This document shows, in pieces, positions 1 to 8,927 of a DNA stretch of 37,429 bases. The position numbers and the translations under genes were made by a program. The DNA comes from a cyanobacterium PCC 7702. Its GTDB lineage: Bacteria > Cyanobacteriota > Cyanobacteriia > Cyanobacteriales > Nostocaceae. Under the pieces are notes generated by a model, which made no database searches, was not told where the DNA came from, and saw nothing but the letters and a program-made list of their open reading frames with translations. Position 1 is the stretch's first letter, and each line of letters begins with the position of its first letter. The DNA lies in assembly GCA_000332255.1 (NCBI GenBank), contig KB235926.1, positions 235,224 to 272,652 of the forward strand, written 5' to 3'.

Positions 1-92
1 CTCAAACCTTCATAACTGCGTTTTTGCAAAAATATCAAAGTTTTGCCTCAAAGCTTTGAACACGCTGGCTTTGGAGTTTTCGGACAGGTCTA
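1..92. repeat. Left arm of a perfect 92-bp inverted repeat at the window edges
   Basis: Bases 1-92 are the exact reverse complement of 37139-37230. The match stops at base 93. The arm cuts into the reading frame of the polysaccharide-export gene and supplies its last 26 codons. Read outward from the gene, it begins with TA followed by GACCTGTCCG, and the other copy is also preceded by TA. That pattern fits the end of an insertion sequence that targets TA, but no transposase is visible. The repeat may extend left of base 1. The identity as an insertion sequence is inference; the repeat itself is seen directly. Confidence 0.9.
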
Positions 93-810
93 GTGTTATA
101 TCCTGCGGTAGCCTACCTGTTTGTAAATACTCGCGCAAATCGAGATTGACGATTTGTTCGGAATTACGTCCGATTTTGCGTCGCAATTGCACTTTGCTGA
201 TGTCTGCTGCCTGAGTTACTCCTTGAGCTGTGGTCAGTGCTGCTAATACTGTTGGATACTGTACACCAGGATTATCGCCTGCTCCTCCTTGCAAGCTCAA
301 AGCATAAGCTCCCGGACGAGTCACTTCGCCTGCAACGGTAACATTGATGGGACGAGGTGCTAAAAGGTTGACGGAAATTAAAGGACGCTTCAAAAAGCGC
401 GAATATTTTCGAGAAATTTCATCAGCTGCTTGTTCTGGTGTTAGTCCTTGTACGGAAACGCTACCAATCAATGGAAGGTTAATTGCTCCACCGGGGGGAA
501 TTGTATATTCGCCTGTGTATTCAGGAACCTCAAAAACGTTGACGCGGATGCGATCGCCTCCACCTAGGGTGTAGTTTGTATCTATTTGTGCAGATGTGGG
601 TGCGGGTAGAGGTGGTGAAGAAGGTGGAACTGCAGGTAGCGTAGGTTGGAATACAGGTTGTGAAGGTAGGTTTGTTGGTTGTGAAGGCTGAAATATTGGT
701 TGTGTTTGTTGAGCAAAACTAGCTTTAGCAAAAATTACAGAAAAGGCAGTTAAAAATGTTATACCTATCGTCCCTTGGCTGACTATTCTGAGAAAATGGT
801 TGTTGAACAT
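10..810 (-). CDS. Polysaccharide export protein (Wza-like, SLBB family), 3'-truncated
   Basis: This encodes the N-terminal part of an outer-membrane polysaccharide export protein. A signal peptide (residues 1-33, ending around ASFAQQ) is followed by a Pro/Gln-rich linker. The poly_export domain begins near YTLGGGDRIRVNVFE, and the start of an SLBB segment follows (INVTVAGEVTRPGAYAL). Related cyanobacterial proteins are about 450-500 residues. Here homology stops after about residue 239 (RLPQDITL), and the last 26 residues come from the 92-bp repeat, so the gene is broken. A separate 3' end of the same family lies at 3897-4190 on the other strand. The product probably does not work as an export channel. 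The family call is secure; the loss of function is inferred. Confidence 0.85.
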   Translation of the reverse strand: MFNNHFLRIVSQGTIGITFLTAFSVIFAKASFAQQTQPIFQPSQPTNLPSQPVFQPTLPAVPPSSPPLPAPTSAQIDTNYTLGGGDRIRVNVFEVPEYTGEYTIPPGGAINLPLIGSVSVQGLTPEQAADEISRKYSRFLKRPLISVNLLAPRPINVTVAGEVTRPGAYALSLQGGAGDNPGVQYPTVLAALTTAQGVTQAADISKVQLRRKIGRNSEQIVNLDLREYLQTGRLPQDITLDLSENSKASVFKALRQNFDIFAKTQL

Positions 811-1223
811 GCAGTCCTCACACTATAACCATGTACTTCAAGTGCTGTTTCAGCATCTTATCAACTTAATTTATTGACTACACTTAAGTATTTGAGTTCC
901 TCTAATAATATTTTCCGAAAAAATGCTGTTTGTTAAGATCCCAATTATATATGGGCATTGAATTTTTAGTGAAGTTAGTTTAAAGTTACCCTCGAGAAAT
1001 ACAGTAATTTTAGAAAAGTTATTGTACTGAATGTAACATTTATCTTTACATACTTTCTACACGAAAAAACAATAGCAATTCACATATTTGCTGCTTATTG
1101 CTAGACTTTTGAATATTTGAGCCGCAAGTTAAAGTCGAAACTAGTACGAAGAAAAAATTTTTTATGTTGGAGAATGCAACAGTTGTGCAACGCTTGTGCA
1201 AACAAAGGGTTTTTAGTTTAGTA
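811..1223. other. Intergenic gap between two minus-strand genes
   Basis: This AT-rich stretch of about 410 bases has no convincing coding frame on either strand. It should hold the promoter of the export gene to its left and the 3' flank of the ABC ATPase gene to its right. I see no strong hairpin or repeat in it. Confidence 0.5.
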
Positions 1224-2198
1224 TTAAATCTTATGTTGTTGAAGTTGTTGGATAAAAAACTCTTCTAAGGAAGGGCGAAATAATTTCATCGCGAGAATTT
1301 GTCCACCCATAAGATGGAGACTGGCAAAAAAATCATAGACATCGCCTTGTAATTCTCCTTGCCACAAACCATCTGGTTTAAATTCTATATTTGGAAGCCA
1401 TTTTTGCAGAATTTGGCAATCACCACCTTGACCTTGAACGTGATAGCTGTGAGGAGTTCCCAACAGTTCGTTGAGGGAACCGCAACAAATTAATTTTCCT
1501 TGCGCAAGAATCGCTATGCGATCGCAAATTAATTCCACCTCACTGAGAACGTGACTGTTGAAAAAAATTGTTTTTCCAGCTGCTTTAAGTGATAATATTA
1601 TTTCTCGTATTTGGTAGCGTCCGACCGGGTCTAAACCAGACATGGGTTCATCCAAAAAGACTACTTCCGGATCGTTAATCAATGCCTGAGCCATACCAAT
1701 ACGTTGAAGCATACCTTTAGAGTAGCGACGCATCTGCTTTTTACGAGCATCAGCTTGAGATATACCAACCAATTCTAATAGTTGGGGAATGCGTCGGTTT
1801 TGCACGCTTTGAGGAATTTGAAACAAACCAGCTGCTAACTGCAAAAATTCCCAACCGGTCAAACAGTCATAAAAGTACGGATTTTCTGGTAAGTAACCGA
1901 TGCGTTGCTTGCAACTGCGATCGCCCAATGGTTTACCTAGCAGCAATCCTCGTCCGGAAGTTGGACGGAGAATACCAAGTAATAATTTTAACAAAGTAGT
2001 TTTGCCAGCACCGTTAGGTCCCAGTAAACCAAAGGTTTCTCCCTTATAGACTACTAAAGAACAACTTTTAAGAGATACAACTTTTTGATTCAAAAACAAA
2101 CCATTGCTATAAACTTTTCGTAATTCAGAAGTCAGAACTACCAAAGGTCTATCTTCGGTGTGGGATGGAGAATTAGTGGTATCTATAACAGACTTCAT
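1224..2198 (-). CDS. ABC transporter ATP-binding protein
   Basis: This is a cytoplasmic ATPase subunit of an ABC exporter of the CcmA/NatA type, 324 residues. Visible motifs in order are Walker A LLGPNGAGKTT (about 58-68), signature YSKGM (159-163), Walker B VVFLDEP (179-185) and the switch histidine in FFNSHVLSE (about 215). The last 90 residues after the nucleotide-binding domain resemble the usual C-terminal extension of this subfamily. No permease gene is next to it: the neighbours are the broken export gene and a divergent TerB-like gene. Its partner is therefore encoded elsewhere or was lost in the rearrangement inferred for this region. The substrate is unknown. Confidence 0.9.
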   Translation of the reverse strand: MKSVIDTTNSPSHTEDRPLVVLTSELRKVYSNGLFLNQKVVSLKSCSLVVYKGETFGLLGPNGAGKTTLLKLLLGILRPTSGRGLLLGKPLGDRSCKQRIGYLPENPYFYDCLTGWEFLQLAAGLFQIPQSVQNRRIPQLLELVGISQADARKKQMRRYSKGMLQRIGMAQALINDPEVVFLDEPMSGLDPVGRYQIREIILSLKAAGKTIFFNSHVLSEVELICDRIAILAQGKLICCGSLNELLGTPHSYHVQGQGGDCQILQKWLPNIEFKPDGLWQGELQGDVYDFFASLHLMGGQILAMKLFRPSLEEFFIQQLQQHKI

Positions 2199-2516
2199 CT
2201 TAACAATCAGATTGTGCTTACAGCTACCGATAATCGATGGGCAATTCCCAGCAGGTATTGCTTCTTTCTATTATTTATAAGCAATCAATATGACAAAATC
2301 ACCTCAGCAAAATTACTGGTTAAACTTGGGAGCCACAAGAAAACGAGCTAATTGCCAAGCAATGTTGACATCCAGTGCAGAATCTACGGAGAGTTTACAG
2401 TCACCTAAGTTTTTTAGTTAAGTCTCAAGAGCAAGGAATAATGAATGCAGCCATTGCTAAACTACCCAATGACACTAATGTTTACCATTAGTGCAGGTAT
2501 TAATGGAGGGAAATTC
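2199..2516. other. Divergent intergenic region
   Basis: This stretch of about 320 bases separates the minus-strand ABC ATPase gene from the plus-strand TerB-like gene, so it should carry both promoters. It contains an in-frame upstream extension of the TerB-like gene (from 2445), which I treat as non-coding because the homologous second copy starts at the equivalent of 2517. Confidence 0.45.
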
Positions 2517-3557
2517 ATGGGTAAGTATGACAAAATTTTTAACTCTCCAGAGATTTTGGAAGAATCACTGACTCCAGAAGAAGCGATAGCGGCGATCGGT
2601 GTAGTCACGGCGATCGCTGATTCTGGGGTAGAAAACGTAGATGAAGATTTTTTGGTAGATATGTTGTGGGGGGTGGTTCAAGAATCAGAGAACAAATTGT
2701 TAGAAATAGTTGGTAAATTGATATCTCTGGCGGAAGATGAGGGAGTAGGAGCGCTTTTTAATACTGCTTGCGAATGCTTACCAGAGGAATTAGTTCGAGA
2801 TGCTTTTGCTGCAGGTGTAAGCGTATTGGTAGACGAAGAACAGCTGAGTATACCAGCAAGTAAAATGAATTTGCTCAAACATCTGCAGCAAGCGCTAGAA
2901 ATAGAAGATGAGGAAGCGCAAGAGATTGTAGACGAAGTTATCGGCTGTGAGCAAGAAATAGAAGAGGAACAAGACGTAAAAGGAGCTAATAGAGTTTTTG
3001 CACAAGAGTTGGATCGGGAAGTATACGAATCGCCCTTAGGTAATTTTACAGTTACAGTTCCCATTAATCTCCAAGACAAAGGCAGGATTGACGCTCAAGA
3101 AGGGGTAGTTAGTTTTTCCGATGACTCAGGTACTTTACTAAGAATTGATTATTTCCGTTTGACTTCCCAAGAGTTTGAACAAATCGATACTGTAGGACAG
3201 GAAGAATATCTCAGATCTATTCTGCTCAACAAGTACGTACCTAGCACCCTCGCCTCGGGTATACCAGATGCTCGCGTCGGTTACACGGAGTATTTACCGG
3301 ATACGCTGGAGGGTGCTTACTTTGCATTGATTGACGTGCCTAAAGGTTCTACAATTTCTAAAACACAAAATAACGGTACCGCTATAAGATTAAATGCCTA
3401 CAGAGGGTTACTAGCATTCATTTACAGAGACTTTTTGTACATTGTTAGCACTCAGCGCAGCTTTTTTGACGATGAAACTCCCGCTTTCATCAAACAAGAA
3501 GCTGAAAGACTCAAAAGAGAACTTTTCAGTTTTATAAATACCATCACTTTTACGTAG
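2517..3557 (+). CDS. TerB-like hypothetical protein
   Basis: This 346-residue acidic protein has two parts. The N-terminal half (about 1-150) is helical and resembles the tellurite-resistance TerB fold, with repeated patterns such as VVTAIADSGVENVDEDF and LKHLQQALEIEDEEAQEIV. The C-terminal half (about 165-346, starting FTVTVPINLQDKGR) looks like a beta-rich domain that I do not recognise. I chose the ATG at 2517 because GGAGGG lies just upstream, and because the truncated second copy at 3745 starts with the matching MAKYDKIF against MGKYDKIF here. An ATG at 2445 would add 24 residues with no support. A hairpin terminator follows. No signal peptide is seen. The function is unknown. Confidence 0.75.
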   Translation: MGKYDKIFNSPEILEESLTPEEAIAAIGVVTAIADSGVENVDEDFLVDMLWGVVQESENKLLEIVGKLISLAEDEGVGALFNTACECLPEELVRDAFAAGVSVLVDEEQLSIPASKMNLLKHLQQALEIEDEEAQEIVDEVIGCEQEIEEEQDVKGANRVFAQELDREVYESPLGNFTVTVPINLQDKGRIDAQEGVVSFSDDSGTLLRIDYFRLTSQEFEQIDTVGQEEYLRSILLNKYVPSTLASGIPDARVGYTEYLPDTLEGAYFALIDVPKGSTISKTQNNGTAIRLNAYRGLLAFIYRDFLYIVSTQRSFFDDETPAFIKQEAERLKRELFSFINTITFT

Positions 3558-3593
3558 TTACAAACAAGCAGCTGTGAAGAACTGAGGTCCCAC

Positions 3594-3622
3594 AAGCAGT
3601 CGCTTGCGGCGTACTGCTTTTT
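3594..3622 (+). terminator. Rho-independent terminator after the TerB-like gene
   Basis: AAGCAGT (3594-3600) pairs with ACTGCTT (3613-3619), with a nested CGC/GCG pair in the loop, and the stem runs into five T. It lies about 40 bases past the stop codon of the gene at 2517-3557. Confidence 0.65.
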
Positions 3623-3744
3623 GTTTGGTACAATAAGCAATTTTTATAACTAGACTTCTATACCTGCAATTTTTCAGGGATTACACAGCAGCCGATCTTG
3701 CTACACTACCCAATAACCAACAGCGATGACAGGAGGCAGCGATT

Positions 3745-3909
3745 ATGGCCAAATATGACAAAATATTTAAATCAGAAGCAACATTAAAACAATCGCTCAG
3801 TCCAGAAGAAGCAGTAGCGGCGATCGCTGTAGTCACGGCGATCGCCGACTCTTCTATAGAAGAAGTGGATGCAGAATTTGTTGCTGACTCTCTCTTAACA
3901 GTTCCTTAA
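3745..3909 (+). pseudogene. Truncated second copy of the TerB-like gene
   Basis: This is a 54-codon frame with a good ribosome binding site (AGGAGG at 3731-3736). Its product aligns closely with the start of the gene at 2517: MAKYDKIF against MGKYDKIF, then SPEEAVAAIAVVTAIADS against TPEEAIAAIGVVTAIADS. Similarity ends after about residue 50 (EFVADSLL), where the sequence switches to the 3' end of an SLBB export gene in another frame, and TAA follows at 3907. It is therefore a tandem paralogue cut off by a deletion or inversion breakpoint at about 3895-3900. It could still be translated as a short peptide. Confidence 0.8.
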
Positions 3910-4190
3910 ATCAAGCTATACTCGCCGCCGGTGGATTTAATGATGCTAGAGCTAGTAGTTCCAAGGTAGATTTAATTCGTCTCAATCCCAACGGCTCTGT
4001 TACCAAACGTACTATCAAAATGAACTTTGCGGCGGGAATTAATGAAGAAACCAATCCTATACTCCGCAATAACGATGTCGTTGTAGTCTACCGCTCTGGA
4101 GTTGCAAAAACCGGTGACACTATAGGTACGCTCTTTAATCCTATAGGTACAGTTTTGGGTATTATCAGAACGATCTTCACCGGGTTTTAG
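3897..4190 (+). pseudogene. 3' remnant of a polysaccharide-export (SLBB) gene
   Basis: From about 3897 the plus strand has an open frame with no start codon of its own. It encodes about 97 residues of the C-terminus of the Wza-like export family, including NQAILAAGGFNDARAS, NPILRNNDVVVVYRSG and the closing GTVLGIIRTIFTGF, and it ends in TAG at 4188. The frame is intact and well conserved, so the break looks recent. It begins exactly where the truncated TerB-like copy ends. The 5' part of a gene of the same family lies at 93-810 on the minus strand. Roughly 140 residues between the two parts are missing from the window. Whether the two were once one gene is inference. Confidence 0.8.
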
Positions 4191-4294
4191 GAGGACGTTG
4201 TTTAAACACACCTTTTTTAAACTGGTGGTAGAAACAAAAGTTGCTTGCCAAGAAGTTATTGGTTATTCAGTAACTGATAACTAATGAAACTAAT

Positions 4295-5941
4295 ATGAAA
4301 TATCAGCTGGGTAGATATCAAAAACGAGGATTTTGGCTGCAAGGAATTTTGTGCAGCTTAGCTTTAGTTTGTGGTTGGGGTACAGAAATGTCCTCTGCTG
4401 CAGCAGCTGAAACAGTTACTATTCGTCTCGGGCCGTTTCAGCAATCAGTGGCGATCGCGGATTTAGAAACATTTGCCAAAACCGGAAAACTGCCAAGTTC
4501 TCTGGAATTATTTTCCTCGATCTTGACACCCCAAGTCAGAAAATTACTCACAAGGCGCTTGCAAGTAGATCCTGCGTTCGCAGACAAATTCTTCGAGCAA
4601 TTGCATCAAAACCCAGCAGGTAAACAATTTCTTTCATCCCTAGCAGCAGCTATTCCGGGTAGCAACATTGCTAGCCTGCAAGCAGCCTTCAATCTAGCAT
4701 TAAGACAAGCCAAAGGTCTGACTTTTTTAGGTTTCTTGCAGGCCTATCCCCAGGAAAATATAGTTGTTGATGCTTCTGAGGCCATTTCCCTAGCAGTTAA
4801 GTTTAACCCCGACTATTGGCAAAGCCAAGTGTTTGGAGTTTTGCTAGAACAAGAATTATCCTCTGCTTCCAATTCAGTTCCTTGGCAATCTACCTTCAAT
4901 CCTGCAGCTACCGGAAAACAAAACGTTCAAGAGCAAACGTTGGTTTTCCAAGACCAGCAACGAAATCGCACTATACCCGTAGATATTTATTGGAGTCGCG
5001 GTCATAGCCAAGATCCCCTAGTTGTCATCTCCCACGGATTTGCAAGCAACCGTAAATTTTTTAGTTATTTAGCTTCTCATCTTGCTTCCCATGGTTTGAC
5101 TGTTGCTACCATCGAACACCCAGACAGCAACTTAACAGCAATTAACCAAACTACAAATGCAGCTAGCTTAGCAAAATTACTACCAGCGTCTGAATTTATT
5201 AATAGGCCCAAAGATATTAGTTTTTTGTTGAACCAGCTGGCGAAATTAAATACGAAACCAGGCCTGCTGCAGGAGAAACTCAATACAAACAAAGTTACCG
5301 TTATCGGTCATTCTCTTGGAGGTTATACAGCTTTAGCTTTAGTAGGTGGAGAAGTTGACTTGCAACAGTTGCGGCAATTCTGTAAAAATTCTTTAAGTTT
5401 TGCTGTTGCTCCTGGCGATTGGTTGCAATGCGCAGCAGCTTCCTTACCCGGTCAAAAAATAAAACTTCAAGATCCAAGAGTCAAAAGCGCGATCGCTATT
5501 AATCCTTTGGTTGGTGATTTGTTCGGTAAAAACGGATTAACTCACATCACCAGACCAGTCTTAATTGTTACCGCCACCGAAGATAGCCTCACACCAGCTT
5601 TAAAGCATCAAATTCTACCTTTTAGTCAACTCCGGGGCGAAAAGTATTTGTTAAGCGCGATCGGTGCTACCCATTTGAGTATTAGCGATCCAAAATATCA
5701 GGGAAACGATACCAATACCATTATCAAAGAACGGCGTGGAGAAGAAACCAAAGCTTTGCGCCAACTTTTGCAAGGTGTCAGTTTAGCATTTATCAAGCAG
5801 CTAACGCCACAAGCAAAATTTTACCAACAATTTCTCACTCCGGCTTACGCCCAAACCTTCTCTACCTCCCAACTACCATTAGGTCTCGTTTCTCAATTAC
5901 CAGCGAATCTCAAACCTTGGCTGAAGTTAGTAAACCAGTAA
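4295..5941 (+). CDS. Alpha/beta hydrolase with N-terminal DUF1400 domain
   Basis: This 548-residue exported serine hydrolase belongs to a family common in cyanobacteria. A signal peptide (1-39, ending AAAAE) precedes the DUF1400 domain (about 40-165; IRLGPFQQSVAIADLE). An alpha/beta-hydrolase fold follows, related to dienelactone hydrolases and platelet-activating-factor acetylhydrolases. I see the oxyanion-side motif VISHGFASNRKFF, the nucleophile elbow GHSLGG (Ser near 340), an acid in TATEDSLTP (near 428) and a catalytic His in GATHLSI (near 459). It likely acts in the periplasm on an ester or lipid, but the substrate is unknown. It stands alone, downstream of the SLBB remnant. Confidence 0.88.
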   Translation: MKYQLGRYQKRGFWLQGILCSLALVCGWGTEMSSAAAAETVTIRLGPFQQSVAIADLETFAKTGKLPSSLELFSSILTPQVRKLLTRRLQVDPAFADKFFEQLHQNPAGKQFLSSLAAAIPGSNIASLQAAFNLALRQAKGLTFLGFLQAYPQENIVVDASEAISLAVKFNPDYWQSQVFGVLLEQELSSASNSVPWQSTFNPAATGKQNVQEQTLVFQDQQRNRTIPVDIYWSRGHSQDPLVVISHGFASNRKFFSYLASHLASHGLTVATIEHPDSNLTAINQTTNAASLAKLLPASEFINRPKDISFLLNQLAKLNTKPGLLQEKLNTNKVTVIGHSLGGYTALALVGGEVDLQQLRQFCKNSLSFAVAPGDWLQCAAASLPGQKIKLQDPRVKSAIAINPLVGDLFGKNGLTHITRPVLIVTATEDSLTPALKHQILPFSQLRGEKYLLSAIGATHLSISDPKYQGNDTNTIIKERRGEETKALRQLLQGVSLAFIKQLTPQAKFYQQFLTPAYAQTFSTSQLPLGLVSQLPANLKPWLKLVNQ

Positions 5942-6184
5942 AACACTCGCTATAGTTGTTTCTACTCCAAAGTTTAGGAAACTGGGGGAATGCTGCAACT
6001 TTTCCAGAGAAAGGAAATTAACGGTAAAATCAATTACTAAATCAGTGCTTGCTCGCCAAAGTGCTTTAATACCGAAATATTTCTAATTGAACTATATCTC
6101 AGTGTGACATTAGTCCCAAAATATTCCCTGCTGTAGAATTGAGTCCTAAAAGTAAATTTTCCAAAACCTTAACCAGGAGCATAC

Positions 6185-7030
6185 ATGGAGCCAATCATTG
6201 CTATAGTCTTAGTGCTTATAGGTTATGCCTTAGGGTCTGCAAAACTCGTCAGTCAAGGAAACGAAGCTCTTGTAGAACGCTTGGGACGATATCATCGCAA
6301 ACTCAAACCCGGACTAAACTTTATTGTTCCCTTGATCGACCAAATTGTTATGGAAGATACTACACGGGAGCAAGTTTTAGATATCAAACCCCAAAACGTA
6401 ATTACTAAAGACAATATCTATCTAGAAGTAGATGCAGTTGTGTACTGGCGTATCATCGATATTGAGAAAAGCTTTTATCAAATAGATGACCTGCAACAAG
6501 GATTGAATAATCTAGCAACAACCACGCTTCGGGAAGTTATTGCTCAAAATACTCTTGAGGAAACCAACGCCTCCAGAACAGAGATGAATAGAGCTTTATT
6601 GGACGAATTAAACCAAACGACAAGAGATTGGGGAGTTCAAATTTTGCGAGTGGACATTCAGCGAATTACACCTCCCGAAAGCGTGCGCAAATCCATGGAA
6701 GAGCAGCGAGCAGCTGAAATTAAAAGTCGCGCTGCTATTTTAGAAGCAGAAGGAGAACGACAAGCTGCAATTAAGAAAGCCGAAGGAACCAGAACCTCGA
6801 TGCAGATTATTGCCGAAGCATTGCGCGCTAACCCTGAAAGCAAAGAAATTCTGCGCTATCTTGTTGCTCAAGATTACATTAATGCCAGTTATAGACTGGG
6901 TGAAAGCGAAAACGCCAAGGTTGTCTTTGTAGATCCAGGAAAAAGCGGTGATTTGATCAAAGAGGTAATTGCCGAGTCAGTAAACAAAGACAATGGTAAT
7001 AGCAAGCAGTCTGAACACGGTGCTACTTAA
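6185..7030 (+). CDS. SPFH/band 7 (stomatin/paraslipin-like) membrane protein
   Basis: This 281-residue protein has an N-terminal membrane segment (PIIAIVLVLIGYALGSA, 3-19), then an SPFH domain from about 25 to 185 (ALVERLGRYHRKLKPGLNF, DAVVYWRI, TLREVIAQNTLEE, RVDIQRITPPE). A charged coiled coil follows (EEQRAAEIKSRAAILEAEGERQAAIKKAEG spans about 180-209). It resembles the stomatin/paraslipin and QmcA group, which form membrane microdomain scaffolds. The ATG has AGGAG at about 9 bases upstream. No NfeD-type partner gene is adjacent. It converges with folP, only 15 bases away. Confidence 0.9.
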   Translation: MEPIIAIVLVLIGYALGSAKLVSQGNEALVERLGRYHRKLKPGLNFIVPLIDQIVMEDTTREQVLDIKPQNVITKDNIYLEVDAVVYWRIIDIEKSFYQIDDLQQGLNNLATTTLREVIAQNTLEETNASRTEMNRALLDELNQTTRDWGVQILRVDIQRITPPESVRKSMEEQRAAEIKSRAAILEAEGERQAAIKKAEGTRTSMQIIAEALRANPESKEILRYLVAQDYINASYRLGESENAKVVFVDPGKSGDLIKEVIAESVNKDNGNSKQSEHGAT

Positions 7031-7045
7031 GAGCGACACTGCTAA

Positions 7046-7897
7046 TTAGAACCTTCGCCAAATTGCATCTGCAACCAAGCACGCGTCTCGCATTTGCGGA
7101 ACATCGTGGACTCGGAGGATATCAGCTCCTTGCATAATAGCAGCACAACAAGCTGCTGCCGTTCCCCATATTCGTGCTTTTGGATCTGGTTGATTTAAAA
7201 TGTGACCGAGAAAACTTTTACGGGATGGTCCGACTAAAATGGGACAATTGAGTGGGCGCAATTGTGATAGGCAACGCAAAATTTCTAAATTCTGCTCGTA
7301 ATTTTTGGCAAAACCAATTCCAGGATCGATAATGATTTTATCTGGATCGATACCTGCTGCCACAGCGGCTGCAATTCGCTCAGATAAAAAACTAGAGATT
7401 TCCTGCATTAAATTTTGATAAACAGTCATGCTTTGCATTGTTTGCGGGTTACCGCGAATATGCATTAAAATAATCGGTACGCCCAATTTTGCTACAGCGG
7501 GCAACATTTCAGGTTCAAACGTGCCTGCAGATATATCATTAATTATGTCCGCGCCTGCTTGAATAGCAGCCTTTGCCACTTCTGTCCGCGTTGTGTCTAT
7601 GGAGATAGGTACGGCTATTTCAGGACGTATGGATTGCAACACTGGCAAAACGCGGTCAAGTTCTTCGGTAACAGTGATTTGTTTGGCTCCCGGTCGCGTT
7701 GATTGACCGCCAAGATCGATAATATCTGCACCGGCAGCTTGTAGCGCTCGTGCCTGGTCCACGGCAGCCGCAGTAGAATAAAAATCGCCACCGTCACTAA
7801 AACTATCGGGTGTAACGTTTAAAATGCCCATTAAATAAGTTCGCTTTCCCCATTCAAAAGTGCGATCGCGAATTTTTAAATTGCTTGACTTTGACAT
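7046..7897 (-). CDS. folP: Dihydropteroate synthase
   Basis: Condenses 6-hydroxymethyl-7,8-dihydropterin diphosphate with p-aminobenzoate in folate synthesis. The 283-residue protein carries the family signatures MGILNVTPDSFSDGG (about 23-37), DLGGQSTRPGA, SIDTTRTEVA, IINDISAGTFEPEM, DPGIGFAK and GPSRKSFLG (diphosphate loop). I placed the start at the ATG at 7897 (MSKSSNLKI). The longer frame from a TTG at 8008 would run through an imperfect repeat and add 37 residues unlike any known enzyme of this kind. It lies downstream of tpiA on the same strand and is probably cotranscribed. Confidence 0.93.
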   Translation of the reverse strand: MSKSSNLKIRDRTFEWGKRTYLMGILNVTPDSFSDGGDFYSTAAAVDQARALQAAGADIIDLGGQSTRPGAKQITVTEELDRVLPVLQSIRPEIAVPISIDTTRTEVAKAAIQAGADIINDISAGTFEPEMLPAVAKLGVPIILMHIRGNPQTMQSMTVYQNLMQEISSFLSERIAAAVAAGIDPDKIIIDPGIGFAKNYEQNLEILRCLSQLRPLNCPILVGPSRKSFLGHILNQPDPKARIWGTAAACCAAIMQGADILRVHDVPQMRDACLVADAIWRRF

Positions 7898-7917
7898 AAC
7901 TAGGAAACCACAAGCTT

Positions 7918-7998
7918 GAAAAAAACCACAAAGACACTCAGACTCAAGGGAAACATCAAAATCACAAGTAACAAACGGCGTCTTTGTGTCTTCATGGT
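7918..7998. repeat. Imperfect inverted repeat in the tpiA-folP spacer
   Basis: AACCACAAAGACACTCAGAC near 7920-7939 and GTCTTTGTGTCTTCATGGTT near 7979-7998 are imperfect reverse complements, matching at about 16 of 21 positions. Short intergenic elements of the type ACCACAAAGACAC are frequent in cyanobacterial genomes. It may fold in the transcript between the two genes. Role unknown. Confidence 0.45.
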
Positions 7999-8009
7999 TG
8001 TTTGCCAAT

Positions 8010-8735
8010 TTAGCGATAATTTACAATCCGAGCAAAACTAGCAGGTTCAAGACTTGCTCCTCCCACCAAAACGCCATCAATTTCTGGTTGAGCCATAATT
8101 TCATCAATGTTATTTGGCTTGACCGAACCACCATATTGAATTGTTACAGCAGGATTTTTGAGTTGACTGCGAATTAAACCGATGACTCGATTCGCTTCAG
8201 AAGCTTCACAAGTATCGCCGGTACCGATCGCCCAAATTGGTTCGTAGGCTATGATCAAATTACTTTGATCTACACCTACCAGCCCTTTTTCCAACTGACT
8301 GATAATCAGTGCTTCCGTTTCTCCCGCATCTCTTTGTTGTTTGCTTTCACCTATGCACAAAATCGGAACCAGACCGTTTTTTTGAGCACCTTTGAGACGC
8401 CAATTCACGGTTTGATCCGTTTCTCCAAAATATTGTCGTCTTTCGCTGTGACCGACAATGACATAACGCACACCAATTTCCCGCAACATCGGTCCAGAAA
8501 TTTCCCCAGTATAAGCTCCACTATCTTCCCAGTGAACGTTTTGCGCCCCCAACTGTACCCGACTACCATGTAAACTTTTCGACAAAATATTTAAGTCAGT
8601 AAAAGGAACGCACAATACTACTTCTCGATCTTGGGGGGTTTCCTCCAAACTGGGCAGAAATCCTTTTAAAAACTCTTGGGATTCTGCCTGAGTTTTGAAC
8701 ATTTTCCAGTTTCCGGCAATTACTATTTTCCGCAC
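8010..8735 (-). CDS. tpiA: Triosephosphate isomerase
   Basis: Interconverts dihydroxyacetone phosphate and glyceraldehyde 3-phosphate in glycolysis, gluconeogenesis and the Calvin cycle. The 241-residue length is normal. The active-site residues are present: Lys11 in GNWKMFK, His96 in VGHSERR and Glu165 in [11 protein letters not shown]. The phosphate-binding loop is YGGSVKP, and the protein ends with the usual GVLVGGASL stretch. The ATG at 8735 gives the canonical [11 protein letters not shown] start. folP follows after 112 bases, an arrangement that suggests one transcript. Confidence 0.97.
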   Translation of the reverse strand: MRKIVIAGNWKMFKTQAESQEFLKGFLPSLEETPQDREVVLCVPFTDLNILSKSLHGSRVQLGAQNVHWEDSGAYTGEISGPMLREIGVRYVIVGHSERRQYFGETDQTVNWRLKGAQKNGLVPILCIGESKQQRDAGETEALIISQLEKGLVGVDQSNLIIAYEPIWAIGTGDTCEASEANRVIGLIRSQLKNPAVTIQYGGSVKPNNIDEIMAQPEIDGVLVGGASLEPASFARIVNYR

Positions 8736-8927
8736 AGGCGATTTTGTGATGTCAACACTACAACTTCATGCATTTTTCACTCTAAAACATTTTGTACACT
8801 TGTTTGTAGCTGGTGCTTATTTCCCCTTTCTCTTTTATAGCTAATTCGTTGCTAAAAATTACTAGGATTGAAAAGAACAGTCATCTCAAATTTATAAATC
8901 ACGTTCAAAGCTAAAATTAAAACTGTT

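Noticed and set aside
6139-6408. Open frame overlapping the start of the SPFH gene
   Set aside because: It lies in another frame over a clearly conserved gene and has no family features.
7898-8008. N-terminal extension of folP from a TTG
   Set aside because: It runs through an intergenic inverted repeat and shows no family similarity; the ATG at 7897 fits.
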